In this document: in pieces, positions 36,702 through 47,200 of the stretch
Position numbering within the stretch: the first letter of the stretch is position 1
How the letters are laid out: each line of letters opens with the position of its first letter
Assembly (NCBI RefSeq): GCF_005239225.2
Contig: NC_133297.1
Location: 21,985,882 to 22,049,881 of the forward strand
DNA from: Populus alba
Lineage: Eukaryota; Streptophyta; Magnoliopsida; Malpighiales; Salicaceae
Length of the DNA: 64,000 nucleotides
Direction: 5' to 3'
Program-made: the position numbers and the translations under genes
The notes under the pieces: generated by a model
Database searches by the model: none
Told to the model about the DNA's origin: nothing
The model's input: only the letters and a program-made list of their open reading frames with translations

Positions 36702-37204
36702 TGATGGGTGAATGACTTTAAACCTATCTAAAGTCTCCTAGCTTACCCAATCTATTTTCAACATGTAATTGCACAAAGTCACACTTAAGAAACCACTTCA
36801 ACTTTCCCCATTTGGCCAACACTTATGGCCTCCCTTTTTCCTAAATCTTTTTAATCAATTTTCTGTAATTTTTATACTTTCTGAAGGTATTTCACGTCTA
36901 TTTCACTAGTTTATCACTTTCTTGCATAAAAATTATTAACAAAACTTATGTACTTGAAATTGAAGTAAGCTAGGTTGATTAAGCACACCTTCCTTGTCAT
37001 TTTGATGCCAAATTTCAAACCCAAAACTGGATCTCCATCTCAAATCTCCATTTTCCTTCCATTTCTTCATTTTCTCTCTACCGTAACACCGTCTCTCTAC
37101 GCTATTTATCCAAAGTTTGATGTTTAGATCATGGTTTCCCTCTTCCAACAAAATTATTTAATTTTCCATGGTTTTGCTCGGATAAAAGTAACGGGAGAAG
37201 ACTT

Positions 37205-38334
37205 GAGATGGTGAAGAACATTTGTTCTTCTTTGTTGCTATTTTTGGGCGAAATCACCCAAATTTTAGTTGGAAGGGTGATAACAATAATACACAAACTT
37301 CACAGCCACCGTTTCAAGCACACCATAATTTCCAAAATTCTCATGGATATGCACCTCCTTATGCTCCACCTCCTAGAAGAAATCTTGAGGAAACATTGCA
37401 TGCATTCATTGAAAAGCAAGAGACAATCAACACTCAACTTGCTCAAAGCATGATAAATTTTAAAGATGCTCTTGCAAAGTTAACATATGCTCTCAGTTTT
37501 CAAGAGAAAGGTAAGTTTTCATCTCAACCACAACAAAATCCAAAGGGGCAATACAATGCAAATGCAAGTAGTTCCGGAAGCCAACACATGGATCAAGTCA
37601 AATCAGTCATCACTCTTCGTAGTGGTAAGGTTATTGAAAAACCCACTCTTGAACCTTGTGAGAAAGATGATGAGTCAATCTCTAAGGGTAAGGAAGGGAT
37701 TGAATCTGAACATTGTGAAGAAAAGACTGATTCTCCGCCAGAACTTCCATTTCCTCATGCCATGACCAAACAAAGGAAAGTAAATCACAATTCTGAAATC
37801 CTTGAAACTTTCAAATAGGTAAGGATCAATATACCTTTGTTGGATGCTATTAAACAGGTACCTTCCTATGCTAAATTTTTGAAAGATCTCTACACTGTGA
37901 AGAGAAAACTGAATGTGAAAAAGAAAGCCTTTTTAGCCGAACAAGTAAGTGCCATTCTTCAAAACAATAATGCTTTGAAATATAAAGACCCTGGTTGTCC
38001 TATAATTTCTTACTTTATTGGAGAACATAAAATTGAAAGAGCTTTACTTGATCTTGGAGCTAGTGTGAATTTACTTCCATATTCAATTTTTCAAAGTCTC
38101 AATCTAGGTGAGTTAAAACCAACTTCTGTAACTCTTTTATTTGTCGATAGATCTGTAAAAGTGCCTAGAGGAATAATTGAAGATGTGTTAATACAAGTCG
38201 ATAAATTCATTTATCTTGTGGATTTTATTGTTTTGGACACGCAACCTGTTGAAGCATGTAATTCATTTCCTATTATTTTAGGACGTCCATTTCTTGCAAC
38301 TTCTAATGCATTGATTAATTGTAGGAATTGATTC
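37205..38334 (+). pseudogene. Athila-like gag C-terminus and protease
   Basis: The frame at 37222-37818 reads WKGDNNNTQTSQPPFQAHHN and RNLEETLHAFIEKQETINTQ, then VITLRSGKVIEKP. This is the Athila/Tat gag tail that links to protease. After one stop (37816) the frame continues with INIPLLDAIKQVPSYAKFLK, then KALLDLGASVNLLPYSIFQS-like sequence (DLGAS is the aspartic protease site; here ALLDLGASVNLLP at about 38040) and FPIILGRPFLATSNALI (the ILGRPFL flap of the fold). The N-terminal half of gag is missing; a gag N-terminal piece of the same kind is present at 55752. One stop breaks the fusion. Family identity is firm; function is lost. Confidence 0.88.
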
Positions 38335-39090
38335 ATGAAGTTATCTTTTGAAAACATGACATTGGAGATGAATATTTTCAACATTTGCAAGCAGCTTGAA
38401 GATGATAATGATTTACAAGAAGTAGATCATATTGAAGAATTAGTTCATGATCAACTTGAATCTACTTTGAGTAAAATTGAGTTCGAAGAATATGAAGATT
38501 TGCAAATGATTTATTCTCAGGAAGAAATCACGGATGAAAAAGGCACCAAAAATGTTGATGTCGATCTTTTGTCAAGAGCGACAATAGATTTGACATCTGA
38601 CATCCCACTAATCGATGATTACTCTCCTGACAAATCCTTACTTTCTCTTAGTTCAATGCATTGGTTTGCTAAAAATATCAATTTTCTTGTTTCAGGAGAT
38701 TTGCCAGCTCACTAGACTACTGAAGACAAAGGAAAGTTTTTGAATGAAGTAAAGAACTTTTATTGGGATGACCCTAACTTATTCAAATATTGTCCTGATC
38801 AAAATTTTCAAAGATGCATTCCTGACAATGAGGTAAGTAGTGTCATTAAACTTTGTCATTCTGAAGCATGTGGGAGTCATTTCTCGTCGAAAAAGACGAC
38901 TGCAAAAATCTTACAATGTGGATTTTATTGGCCCACCATGTTCAAAGACGCATATGTGTTTTGCAAAACTTGTGAAAATTGTCAAAAGTCAGGATTCATT
39001 TCAAAACATAAGGAATCTTTAGGTAATCTTCTATTGACTTTTGAGGTATATCCTGGTGGAGATGTGCATTGTGCATTTTATGACTTATGA
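38335..39090 (+). pseudogene. Athila-like linker and integrase zinc finger; RT deleted
   Basis: After the protease tail (MTLEMNIFNICKQL) the frame jumps within about 200 nt to sequence that normally follows RNase H: DVDLLSRATID, SSMHWFAKNINFLVSGDLPA, EVKNFYWDDPNLFKYCPDQN, CIPDNEVSSVIKLCHSEACG. The HHCC finger follows (HFSSKKTTAKILQCGFYWP and CKTCENCQKSG). RT and RNase H are therefore missing by internal deletion. The integrase catalytic core does not follow; homology stops after ISKHKESLG near 39020. Confidence 0.85.
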
Positions 39091-39305
39091 CTCCATTTTC
39101 AAAAAGAACATGCTCGACTTAGTCTTGGGAATCTGACTAAAAAAGACCCTGTTTGCCAGTTTTTAAGAAAACTGGATGGGAAGCCTATCCTCAACCCATA
39201 GAGGGCGTTTAAGCCGTTCTTGGACGTAAAACCAAGGAAAGATGTGAGCCGCAATGACAACTACCTATACATACACATGCTTTTTCAAAATAAATAAATA
39301 AATAA
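39091..39305. other. Unassigned segment ahead of the LOG copy
   Basis: Not recognisable as Athila integrase. Its composition is more balanced than the surroundings. It may be the upstream flank that came with the LOG sequence, or a rearranged part of pol. Confidence 0.35.
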
Positions 39306-39328
39306 AGAGAGAGAGAGAGAGAGAGAGT
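39306..39328. repeat. (GA)n microsatellite
   Basis: About eleven GA units, 17 nt before a TATATATA box and upstream of the LOG copy. GA/CT tracts are frequent near plant core promoters. Confidence 0.8.
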
Positions 39329-39344
39329 GAGACTACGGCTGGCC

Positions 39345-39352
39345 TATATATA
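39345..39352 (+). promoter_or_regulatory. Possible TATA box ahead of LOG copy
   Basis: TATATATA lies 104 nt before the inferred original ATG (39456), with a pyrimidine-rich leader between them. The arrangement is what a plant core promoter would look like. There is no expression evidence. Confidence 0.4.
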
Positions 39353-39455
39353 GGTGGTATGATTGCATTTTCAATTTCTCATCTATAAATTCTTATCTTC
39401 CTTCCCTTTATTTCTACTCAACCCATACATTTATTAAATACAAAAGTGTGTAAAA

Positions 39456-40109
39456 ATGGCAGGTTCCTAAAGTAATCACATAAATAATATTTGTGTTTTC
39501 GGTGGATCCAGTCCTGGGAAAGAAAAAGAGTTTTTAGAATCAGCAAATCATCTTGGTCAGGTACTAGCTAAGCGAAAGATTCATTTAGTGTATGGAGGAG
39601 ACAGCCTTGGGTTAATGGGGAGAGTGTCAAATGCTGCATTTTTAGGAGGTAGTCAAGTTTTGAGGGTTGTCCCCAAAGCTTTAGCACAAGGGGACATCAT
39701 TGGAAAAACAATTGGAGAGGAACTACAGGTCCCCACAATGTCTGACCGGCTGAATACCATGTTTAACCATACTGATGCCTTCATTGCCTTACCACGTGGT
39801 CTGGGCACATTGGAAGAGATGTTTCATATTTCCTCTTGGGCCCAACTGCACATTCACCATAAACCCATAGGTTTGTTAAATGTTAATGGTTTTTATGATA
39901 AGTTGTTGTCTTTTCTTGATCATGCTATGGAACATGAATTTCTAACATCTTCAGCACGACAAATCATAATCTCTGCTGCTACTGCTGAACAATTGATTGA
40001 CCAACTACAATCTTTCATCCTTGTAATTAATCCCTCAATGAGTCGTATAAATTGGTCAACTAAGCAAAGCTGTAAAAAGCTTAGATTGGATTTGAGCCTT
40101 CGTTTGTAA
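39456..40109 (+). pseudogene. LOG-like: Intronless LOG-family copy (cytokinin phosphoribohydrolase)
   Basis: LOG enzymes convert cytokinin riboside monophosphates to free-base cytokinins in the cytosol. Full-length homology runs without introns from MAGS through ICVFGGSSPG (usually FCGSSPG) and HLVYGGDSLGLMG, then VVPKALAQGDIIG, SDRLNTM and DAFIALPRGLGTLEE (usually PGGxGTLEE), then SSWAQLHIHHKPIGLLNVNG and SARQIIIS, to a natural stop (217 aa). Codon 5 is TAA, so the longest open frame starts at 39588 and lacks the first beta strand. The PGG Gly is changed to Arg. LOG genes normally have several introns, so this is a retrocopy. It lies between Athila integrase remains and the element's 3' UTR, with a second copy at 43606. 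Confidence 0.88.
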
Positions 40110-41310
40110 AAACTTTGTGTCTTTTGGTTTTATTATTGTGTTTTGTTGTTTCTTATATTTGTTTAAGTGTGTTTCAGGTTTGTCAGTGTTCCTTATTTCA
40201 GGTGATGTCTTCTATACTTTATCTTTTTACCTTAAGACATTGAGGACAGTGTCTCATTTTGGTTGGGTGGAAAGGGTAGTAGTTGATATTAAAAAAAAAA
40301 AAACTGTGATTTATATTTCATAAACTATTTGCAAAACTATTGTTACTAGGATGGTAGAGTAAAAGGAGTTCTTTTGTTAAAGTGACTCTTAAGACGCATC
40401 TTAGTAAACATTCTTAACAGGGTCTATCAGAATACTTCTTGAAATATTCAGGTTTACAAACTCTCATATTGGTAGCACTTGATTCTGCTCATATGCTCAT
40501 TTAACAAGTATTCTTAAATCTTCATTTACACACACACACTTTAACATATGATTATGGGTTGCACATTGGATTATTACATTATTTATGTTCTTTTGTTAAA
40601 GGTAACAATTAAGGGAAAGGGATAGTAAATAATTTGCAAAAAAAAAAAAACAAACAAAACAAAAAAAATAATGATAATAAAAAGGTTGATAAGTTTGGTT
40701 TCGTAGCCTCCCTAACCTAAGCAATTAAGCCCGAAGAGGTGTTTTAACACTTAATACCCTAAAGTCAACTAACTTGGGAGCTATTAGCCCAACGCTTGTT
40801 ACATGGGTTGAGGAGAAAAGCTTAAGGGAATCAAACATTGCACTATCTACGTATCAGTATCTGCAACCCAAGTTGCTAAGCTCGTAGGGGTGTCTCAAGA
40901 CCTAATGCCTTAAGACCAACTGGTCTGAGAGTTATTAGCCTAAAACTTGTTACATGGGTTAAAGATACATTGTGTTTCAAGTTGTATGTGTATATAAATA
41001 AATAAATAAATAAAAAGAAAAAGAAAAAAAATAATAATCTCAACCTAAGGAAGTTAACCTTAAACATTAGAACAAAAATTTGTTTTTCTTCCAAGTAAAG
41101 CCCCATAACTATATGTTGATATTTTGAGCACAAAAGAAAGGTTTAGTAATATCTTGTTTAAGAGCTATTGAGCAGATATATGAATTTAATGAGAGTTTAT
41201 TTATCTGGATAAATTAAAGTAAGTTGAATGATGAATGCCTTGCTTTATGGAATTTGCAAATTGTTTTTCTATTTTAACACTTTGATTACTAGGGACTAGT
41301 AATAAGCTGG
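40110..41310 (+). repeat. Athila-like 3' UTR, single copy of the 1.0-kb unit
   Basis: Runs from the LOG stop to the polypurine tract. It contains one copy (about 40241-41240) of the unit that occurs six times at 44204-50215, beginning TGAGGACANTGTCTCATTTT then GTTGG. Blocks such as GCCTCCCTAACCTAAGCAAT and CTTGTTACATGGGTTGAGGAG recur in every copy. No protein is encoded; minus-strand frames here are by-products. Confidence 0.85.
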
Positions 41311-41318
41311 TTGGGGGG
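41311..41318 (+). other. Polypurine tract before LTR-A
   Basis: GGTTGGGGGG immediately precedes TGTGATTAGTAC, the start of LTR-A. The matching tract before LTR-B is GGTTAGGGGGGGG at 50289-50301. Confidence 0.65.
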
Positions 41319-42741
41319 TGTGATTAGTACTTAAAAGTGCATATTTATCAAGGTTTTATATCATCATTTTGCACTTAAAGTATCAATAACTCCTTAACTA
41401 AAGCATGTTTTATAATAACAAGTCTAATACTATAAAATGCCTTAATGTATGGTAAATGTTCATCTTAAATGCAGGCCTATCACATAAATCAAAGGATTGA
41501 TTGATGAGTTCAAGTATGGAAATTGAAAGGACAAAGAGAGGGTCAAACTGTTGGTGCAGTCCAAACTGGAACACTATTCGGTAATTAGGTCATATCTCGA
41601 GTTCTAGATGTCCAAATGACCTCAAATATTTACACCGATTTGCTAAGACATAGGCCTACAACTTTCATGTTTTCATCAAGATCTAAGATCGTTTTGAAGT
41701 CCAAATTATAGCAACAACGGAGAAGTCTGAATCTGTCTTGTAGCCCGCACTGTTTTATGTTTGGCTCATATCTGGAGTTTTAGAAGTTCAAATGACCTTC
41801 ATTTTTTTTTTTTGGAAAGCTAAGACAATTTCCTACAACTTTCATGTTTTCAAGTGGATCCAGTTCTAATGCTATCATTTTCGTTTTATTCAAACAAGAA
41901 GATGAAGATTTTCACAAAGTCAAGAGTTGGCCACCCACTCAACAATTAGTCATCAAATCAATAATTCTGAATTTTGGCCTATAAAAGGAGGCATTTACCA
42001 TGTATTTGGGGGCTTGGTTATTCAGATCAAGTTCATGCTATTTATTTCTCTCTTTATATTTTTTTTTTTGTAATTTTTAAGCTTTGCTTTCATTAATATC
42101 TTGTTTATGTTTTTCATTTCCTTTCCTTTCCCTAGTTAACTTGTATCTTATTTATGTTCTTTTTTGGTTTATTTATGTTTCTCTTCTTCATTATGTTTAG
42201 CTAAGTTTATTATGTCAAGGTGAAAAGGTTACACTAATGGTGTAAGAATAAGTATGGTGTAAACTCAACATGGACCTTAATGTTTAATATTAACATGTCT
42301 TATCTTTTTATCTTACTAATTCTTAATACCTTGCTTGTTAAATGGTTAATCTAGATTTGTGTTGTATAACACTTGGTACAACAAATGCTGGGCACTCTCA
42401 TAGCGCAACCGTATGGTATTACCTACACCTGTGTTATGAAAGGAACTTGATTTGTTGTTAACATCAGTTAACATCATGAATTCCTGACAATATTTAAAAA
42501 TTTGATGTTATGTAAATAAGATAATTAATATGATCATATTAATAATTTATAATGAGCTATTAATGACAAATCATCCGATTGGAACCTCCTTCGTGTGTGG
42601 TTTTCAAATTGAGTAATAAGAGTTTATACTATACTTGTTTGAAATACCATTAGTGGATCCTCTAACCTTGACACTTGTTGTTATCATTGTTTAATTATCA
42701 CATTGATCTTCCATCTCAAAATTTTCATCAACTTCTTCCTC

Positions 42742-42790
<49 letters not shown>

Positions 42791-42812
42791 GTATTAGTAC
42801 TACTACTAATAC

Positions 42813-42855
<43 letters not shown>

Positions 42856-43279
42856 TGCATCCTTGTTATATTTTATATACGTTAAGTATGCTCTGTGTTT
42901 GATCAAGGATCCTGACATTGTTGGTCTGGCCTTGTTCATTCGCATCATAAATCTGTTTACATTATATAATATATCTCTTTGATCTTTTCATAAAATCAGT
43001 ATATAAGCTGAAAACCTGTGACCCGATCTTTTAGATCATTCTCAGGTATAACAACGCCACGTACTGAGTATTATTATTATTACTATTACTATTAATATTA
43101 TTATTACTATTACTGTTGTTATTATAGTTGTTGTTGTTGTCTTGTTATTTATAATTTATACAATTAACCTCTCTGTGGTTCGACCCCGGTCTTGCCGGGT
43201 TATTTATTACTTTGACACTTGGGAGAAGACATCAAACTTTTGGTCGTGTCAAGAAGACATCAAACTTTTGGTCGTGTCA
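41319..43279 (+). mobile_element. Athila-like LTR-A
   Basis: Starts TGTGATTAGTACTTAAAAG after a polypurine tract. It ends GGTCGTGTCA, with the last 28 bp (AGAAGACATCAAAC and on) duplicated in tandem, so the end could be 43251 or 43279. It matches LTR-B (50302-55676) over its length. Inside are an internal partial duplication (CATATCTCGAGTTCTAGA and ATGACCTCA blocks at about 41585-41800), a TATAAAAGG box at 41981, a run of ATT triplets (42745-42854) and a GTGGTTCGACCCCGG block (43175-43189) that is common in Athila/Tat LTR ends. Confidence 0.85.
42745..42854. repeat. (ATT)n microsatellite
   Basis: Two runs of ATT/TAT triplets separated by AGTATTAGTACTACTACTAAT. This gives a poly-Ile frame on plus and a poly-Asn frame on minus, neither of them real genes. 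A related run lies at 43069-43140, and the homologous site in LTR-B is at 55447-55558. Confidence 0.9.
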
Positions 43280-43302
43280 ATTTTCCTGCTCTGCCTTAAA
43301 AT

Positions 43303-43617
43303 GTGATTACAAAACTTTACCGTGCTAGCTGTGCAAGATTGAGGTTGTTAATGAATCATGGAATTCCTGAAGATATTCGTTGGTTGATTGAAGCACAAGT
43401 CCGATTATCAGGTAAGTCCTCCAATTCTTTCATTTCATACATGCCTGGAACAGGTAAAAGCACTTTTGCGAAGAAATGTCGTGCAAAACGACTGGAAGTC
43501 TATCACAGATGCGTCAGATGGACTTGTAATGCGACATGTCATTCTTTAGGAATGGTATCTGTAAAGTATGAAGATAAAATACAATTCATTAAGGATGACT
43601 CTATTTTTAGGAGGTAA
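43303..43617 (+). other. Unrecognised 104-codon open frame fused to LOG copy 2
   Basis: The frame includes LYRASCARLRLLMNHGIPED and IRWLIEAQVRLSGKSSNSF, then YMPGTGKSTFAKKCRAKRLE, HRCVRWTCNATCHSLGMVSV and KYEDKIQFIKDD. Composition and absence of stops suggest it was coding. It is Cys- and Arg-rich; CVRWTCNATCH could be metal-binding. GTGKST resembles a P-loop, but the upstream Gly/Ala is missing. It runs straight into LOG homology at about 43606 through FLGGN-like sequence in another frame. I do not recognise the family. It could be element-encoded or a second captured host segment. Confidence 0.4.
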
Positions 43618-44074
43618 TCAAGTTTTGGGGGTTGTCCCCAAAGCTTTAGCACAAGGGGACATCATTGGAAAAACAATTGAAGAGGAATTACAGGTCCCCA
43701 CAATGTCTGATTGAATGAATGCAATGATTAACCATGTTGATGCCTTCATTGCCTAACCAGGTGGTCTAGGTACATTGAAAGAGATCTTTCATATATCCTC
43801 TTAGGCCTAACTTCACATTCACCATAAACCTATAGGTCTGTTAAATATTAATGGTTTTTATGATAAGTTGTTATCTTTTCTTGATCATGTTGTGGAACAT
43901 GAATTTCTAACATCTTCGACACGACAAATCATAATCTTTGCTGCAATTGCTGAACAATTGATTGACCAACTACAATCTTTCATCCCTGTAATTGATCCAT
44001 CCATGAGTCATATAAATTGGTCGACTAAGGAAAGCCGTAAAAAGCTTAGATTGGATTTGAGCCTTCATTTGTAA
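43606..44074 (+). pseudogene. LOG-like: Truncated second LOG-like copy
   Basis: Homologous to 39643-40109 but lacking about the first 60 codons. It keeps VVPKALAQGDIIGKTI and PGGLGTL (the Gly that is Arg in copy 1), but the first Glu of LEE is Lys. There are in-frame stops just before PGG, after VPTMSD and in the SSWAQL region. The last 68 codons (43868-44074) are open and end SRKKLRLDLSLHL. The left junction is at TTTTTAGGAGGTA, shared by both copies, after the unrecognised segment. Confidence 0.88.
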
Positions 44075-44203
44075 AAACTTTGTGTCTTTTGGTTTTTTTA
44101 GTGTTTTGTTGTTTCTTATATTTGTTTAAGTGTGTTTCAGGTTTGTCAGTGTTCGCTATTTCAGGTGATGTCTTTTATACTCTATCTTTCTACCTTAGAA
44201 CAT

Positions 44204-47200
44204 TGAGGATAATGTCTCATTTTGGTTGGGGGAAAGGATAGTAGTTGATATTTTAAAAAAAAACCAACTGTGTTTTCTATTTCCTAAACCATTTGCAAAA
44301 CTGTTGTTACTAGGATGGTAGAGTAAAAGGAGTTCTTTTGTTAAAGTGACTCTTGAGACGCATCTTAGTAAACTTCTTAACAACGTCTATCAGAATACTT
44401 CTTGAAATATTCAGGTTTACAAACTCTCATATTATTATCACTTGATTCTGCCCATATGCACATTTAACAAGTATTTTTAAATCTTCATTTTCACACACAC
44501 ACTTTAGCATATGATTGTGGGTTGCACATTGGATTATTACATTATTTATGTTCTTTTCTTAAAGGTAACAACTAAGGGAAATGGATAATATATAATTTGA
44601 AAAACAAAAAACAAAAACAAAAACAATAATAATAATAATAATAAATGTAGATAAGTTTGGTTTTGTAGCCTCCCTAACTTAAGTAATTAAGCCCGAAGAG
44701 GTGTTTTAACACTTAATACCCTAAAGTCAACTGACTTGGGAGCTATTGGCCCAACGCTTGTTACATGGGTTGAGGAGAAAAGCTTAAGGGAATCAAACAT
44801 TGCACTATCTACAATCAGTATTTGCAACCCGAGTTACTAAGATTATAGGGTTGTGTCAACACCTAATGCCCTAAGACCAACTGGTCTGGGAGTCATTAGC
44901 CGAAAGCTCGTTACATGGGTTAAAGATGCATTGTGTTTTAAGTTATATGTATATATATTTAAAAGCAAAAAAAAAGATAGTAATCCTACCCAAGGAAGTT
45001 AACCTTAAACATTAGAACAAAAATTTTATTTTCTTCCAAGTAAACCCCCATAACTATATGTTGATATTTTGCACACAAAAGAAAGGTTTATTAATATCTT
45101 GTTTAAGAGGTATTGAGCAGATATATGAATTTAATGATAGTTTGTTTATCTAGATAGATTAATGGAACTTGACTGATGAACTTTAACAAAAGAACTTTAA
45201 TGAGGACAATGTCTCATTTTAGTTGGGGGGAAAGGATAGTAGTTGATATTAAAAAAAAAAAAATCAGCTGTGTTTTCTATTTCGTAAACTATTTGCAAAA
45301 CTGTTGTTACTAGGATGGTAGAGTAAAAGGAGTTCTTTTGTTAAAGTGAATCTTGAGACGCATCTTAGTAAACTTCTTAACAAAGTCTTTCAGAATACTT
45401 CTTGAAATATTCAGGTTTACAAACTCTCGTATTGTTATCACTTGATTCTACTCATATGCACATTTAACAAGTATTTTTAAATCTTCATTTTCACACACAC
45501 ACTTTAGCATATGATTGTGGGTTGCACATTGGATTATTACATTATTTATGTTCTTTTCTTAAAGGTAACAACTAAGGGAAATGGATAATATATAATTTGA
45601 AAAACAAAAAACAAAAACAAAAACAATAATAATAATAACAATAAAAAACATAGATAGTTTGGTTTTGTAGCCTCCCTGACCTAAATAATTGAGCCCGAAT
45701 AGGTGTTTTAACACTTAATACCCTAAAGTCAACTGACTTGGGAGCTATTGGCCCAACGCTTGTTACATGGGTTGACGAGAAAAGCTTAAGGGAATCAAAT
45801 ATTGCACTATCTACAATCAATATCTGCAACCCGAGTTACTAAGATTATAGGGTTGTCTCAACACCTAATGCCCTAAGACCAACTGGTCTGGGAGTCATTA
45901 GCCGAAAGCTCGTTACATGGGTTAAAGATGCATTGTGTTTTAAGTTATGTGTATATATATTTAAAAGCAAAAAAAAGATAGTAATCCTACCCAAGGAAGT
46001 TAACCTTAAACATTAGAACAAAAATTTTGTTTTCTTCCAAGTAAAGCCCCATAACTATATGTTGATATTTTGCACACAAAAGAAAGGTTTATTAATATCT
46101 TGTTTAAGAGGTATTGAGCAGATATATGAATTTAATGAAAGTTTGTTTATCTAGATAGATTAATGGAACTTGACTGATGAACTTTAACAAAAGAACTTTA
46201 ATGAGGACAATGTCTCATTTTAGTTGGGGGGAGAGGATAGTAGTTGATATTAAAAAAAAAAAAATCAGCTGTGTTTTCTATTTCGTAAACTATTTGCAAA
46301 ACTGTTGTTACTAGGATGGTAGAGTAAAAGGAGTTCTTTTGTTAAAGTGACTCTTGAGACGCATCTTAGTAAACTTCTTAACAAAGTCTTTCAGAATACT
46401 TCTTGAAATATTCAGGTTTACAAACTCTCGTATTGTTATCACTTGATTCTACTCATATGCACATTTAACAAGTATTTTTAAAACTTCATTTTCACACACA
46501 CACTTTAGCATATGATTGTGGGTTGCACATTGGATTATTACATTATTTATGTTCTTTTCTTAAAGGTAACAACTAAGGGAAATGGATAATATATAATTTG
46601 AAAAACAAAAAACAAAAACAAAAATAATAATAATAATAACAATAAAAAACATAGATAGTTTGGTTTTGTAGCCTCCCTGACCTAAGTAATTGAGCCCGAA
46701 GAGGTGTTTTAACACTTAATACCCTAAAGTCAACTGACTTGGGAGCTATTGGCCCAACGCTTGTTACATGGGTTGACGAGAAAAGCTTAAGGGAATCAAA
46801 TATTGCACTATCTACAATCAATATCTGCAACCCGAGTTACTAAGATTATAGGGTTGTCTCAACACCTAATGCCCTAAGACCAACTGGTCTGGGAGTCATT
46901 AGTCGAAAGCTCGTTACATGGGTTAAAGATGCATTGTGTTTTAAGTTATGTGTATATATATTTAAAAGCAAAAAAAAGATAGTAATCCTACCCAAGGAAG
47001 TTAACCTTAAACATTAGAACAAAAATTTTGTTTTCTTCCAAGTAAAGTCCCATAACTATATGTTGATATTTTGCACACAAAAGAAAGGTTTATTAATATC
47101 TTGTTTAAGAGGTATTGAGCAGATATATGAATTTAATGAGAGTTTGTTTATCTAGATAGATTAATGGAACTTGACTGATGAACTTTAACAAAAGAACTTT

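Larger units (their letters stand above)
33537..37190 (-). mobile_element. LTR-like AT-rich segment (tentative)
   Basis: TGTAACACCTTACACATTC starts exactly where the integrase frame breaks. TGTAACAnCC is also the edge motif of the minus-strand LTRs at 51427 and 55962. The segment is AT-rich, lacks genes and carries a central minisatellite like those LTRs. The right edge is unclear and no target duplication could be matched, so this could be two or more fragments. A minus-strand frame at 36936-37151 has no recognised domain. Confidence 0.35.

Noticed and set aside
36936..37151. 71-codon minus-strand frame
   Set aside because: No family motif; lies in a tentative LTR leader and the reading is Lys/Glu-rich low complexity.
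42691..42948. Poly-Asn and poly-Ile open frames
   Set aside because: Products of an (ATT)n microsatellite in LTR-A.
43177..43187. GGTTCGACCCC, resembling a tRNA T-loop or pol III B box
   Set aside because: No cloverleaf or A box at the right spacing; the block is a common part of Athila/Tat LTR ends and recurs at the same place in LTR-B.
43440..43480. GTGKST P-loop (Walker A) look-alike
   Set aside because: The first Gly/Ala of the A/GxxxxGK(S/T) pattern is absent and no Walker B motif was seen.
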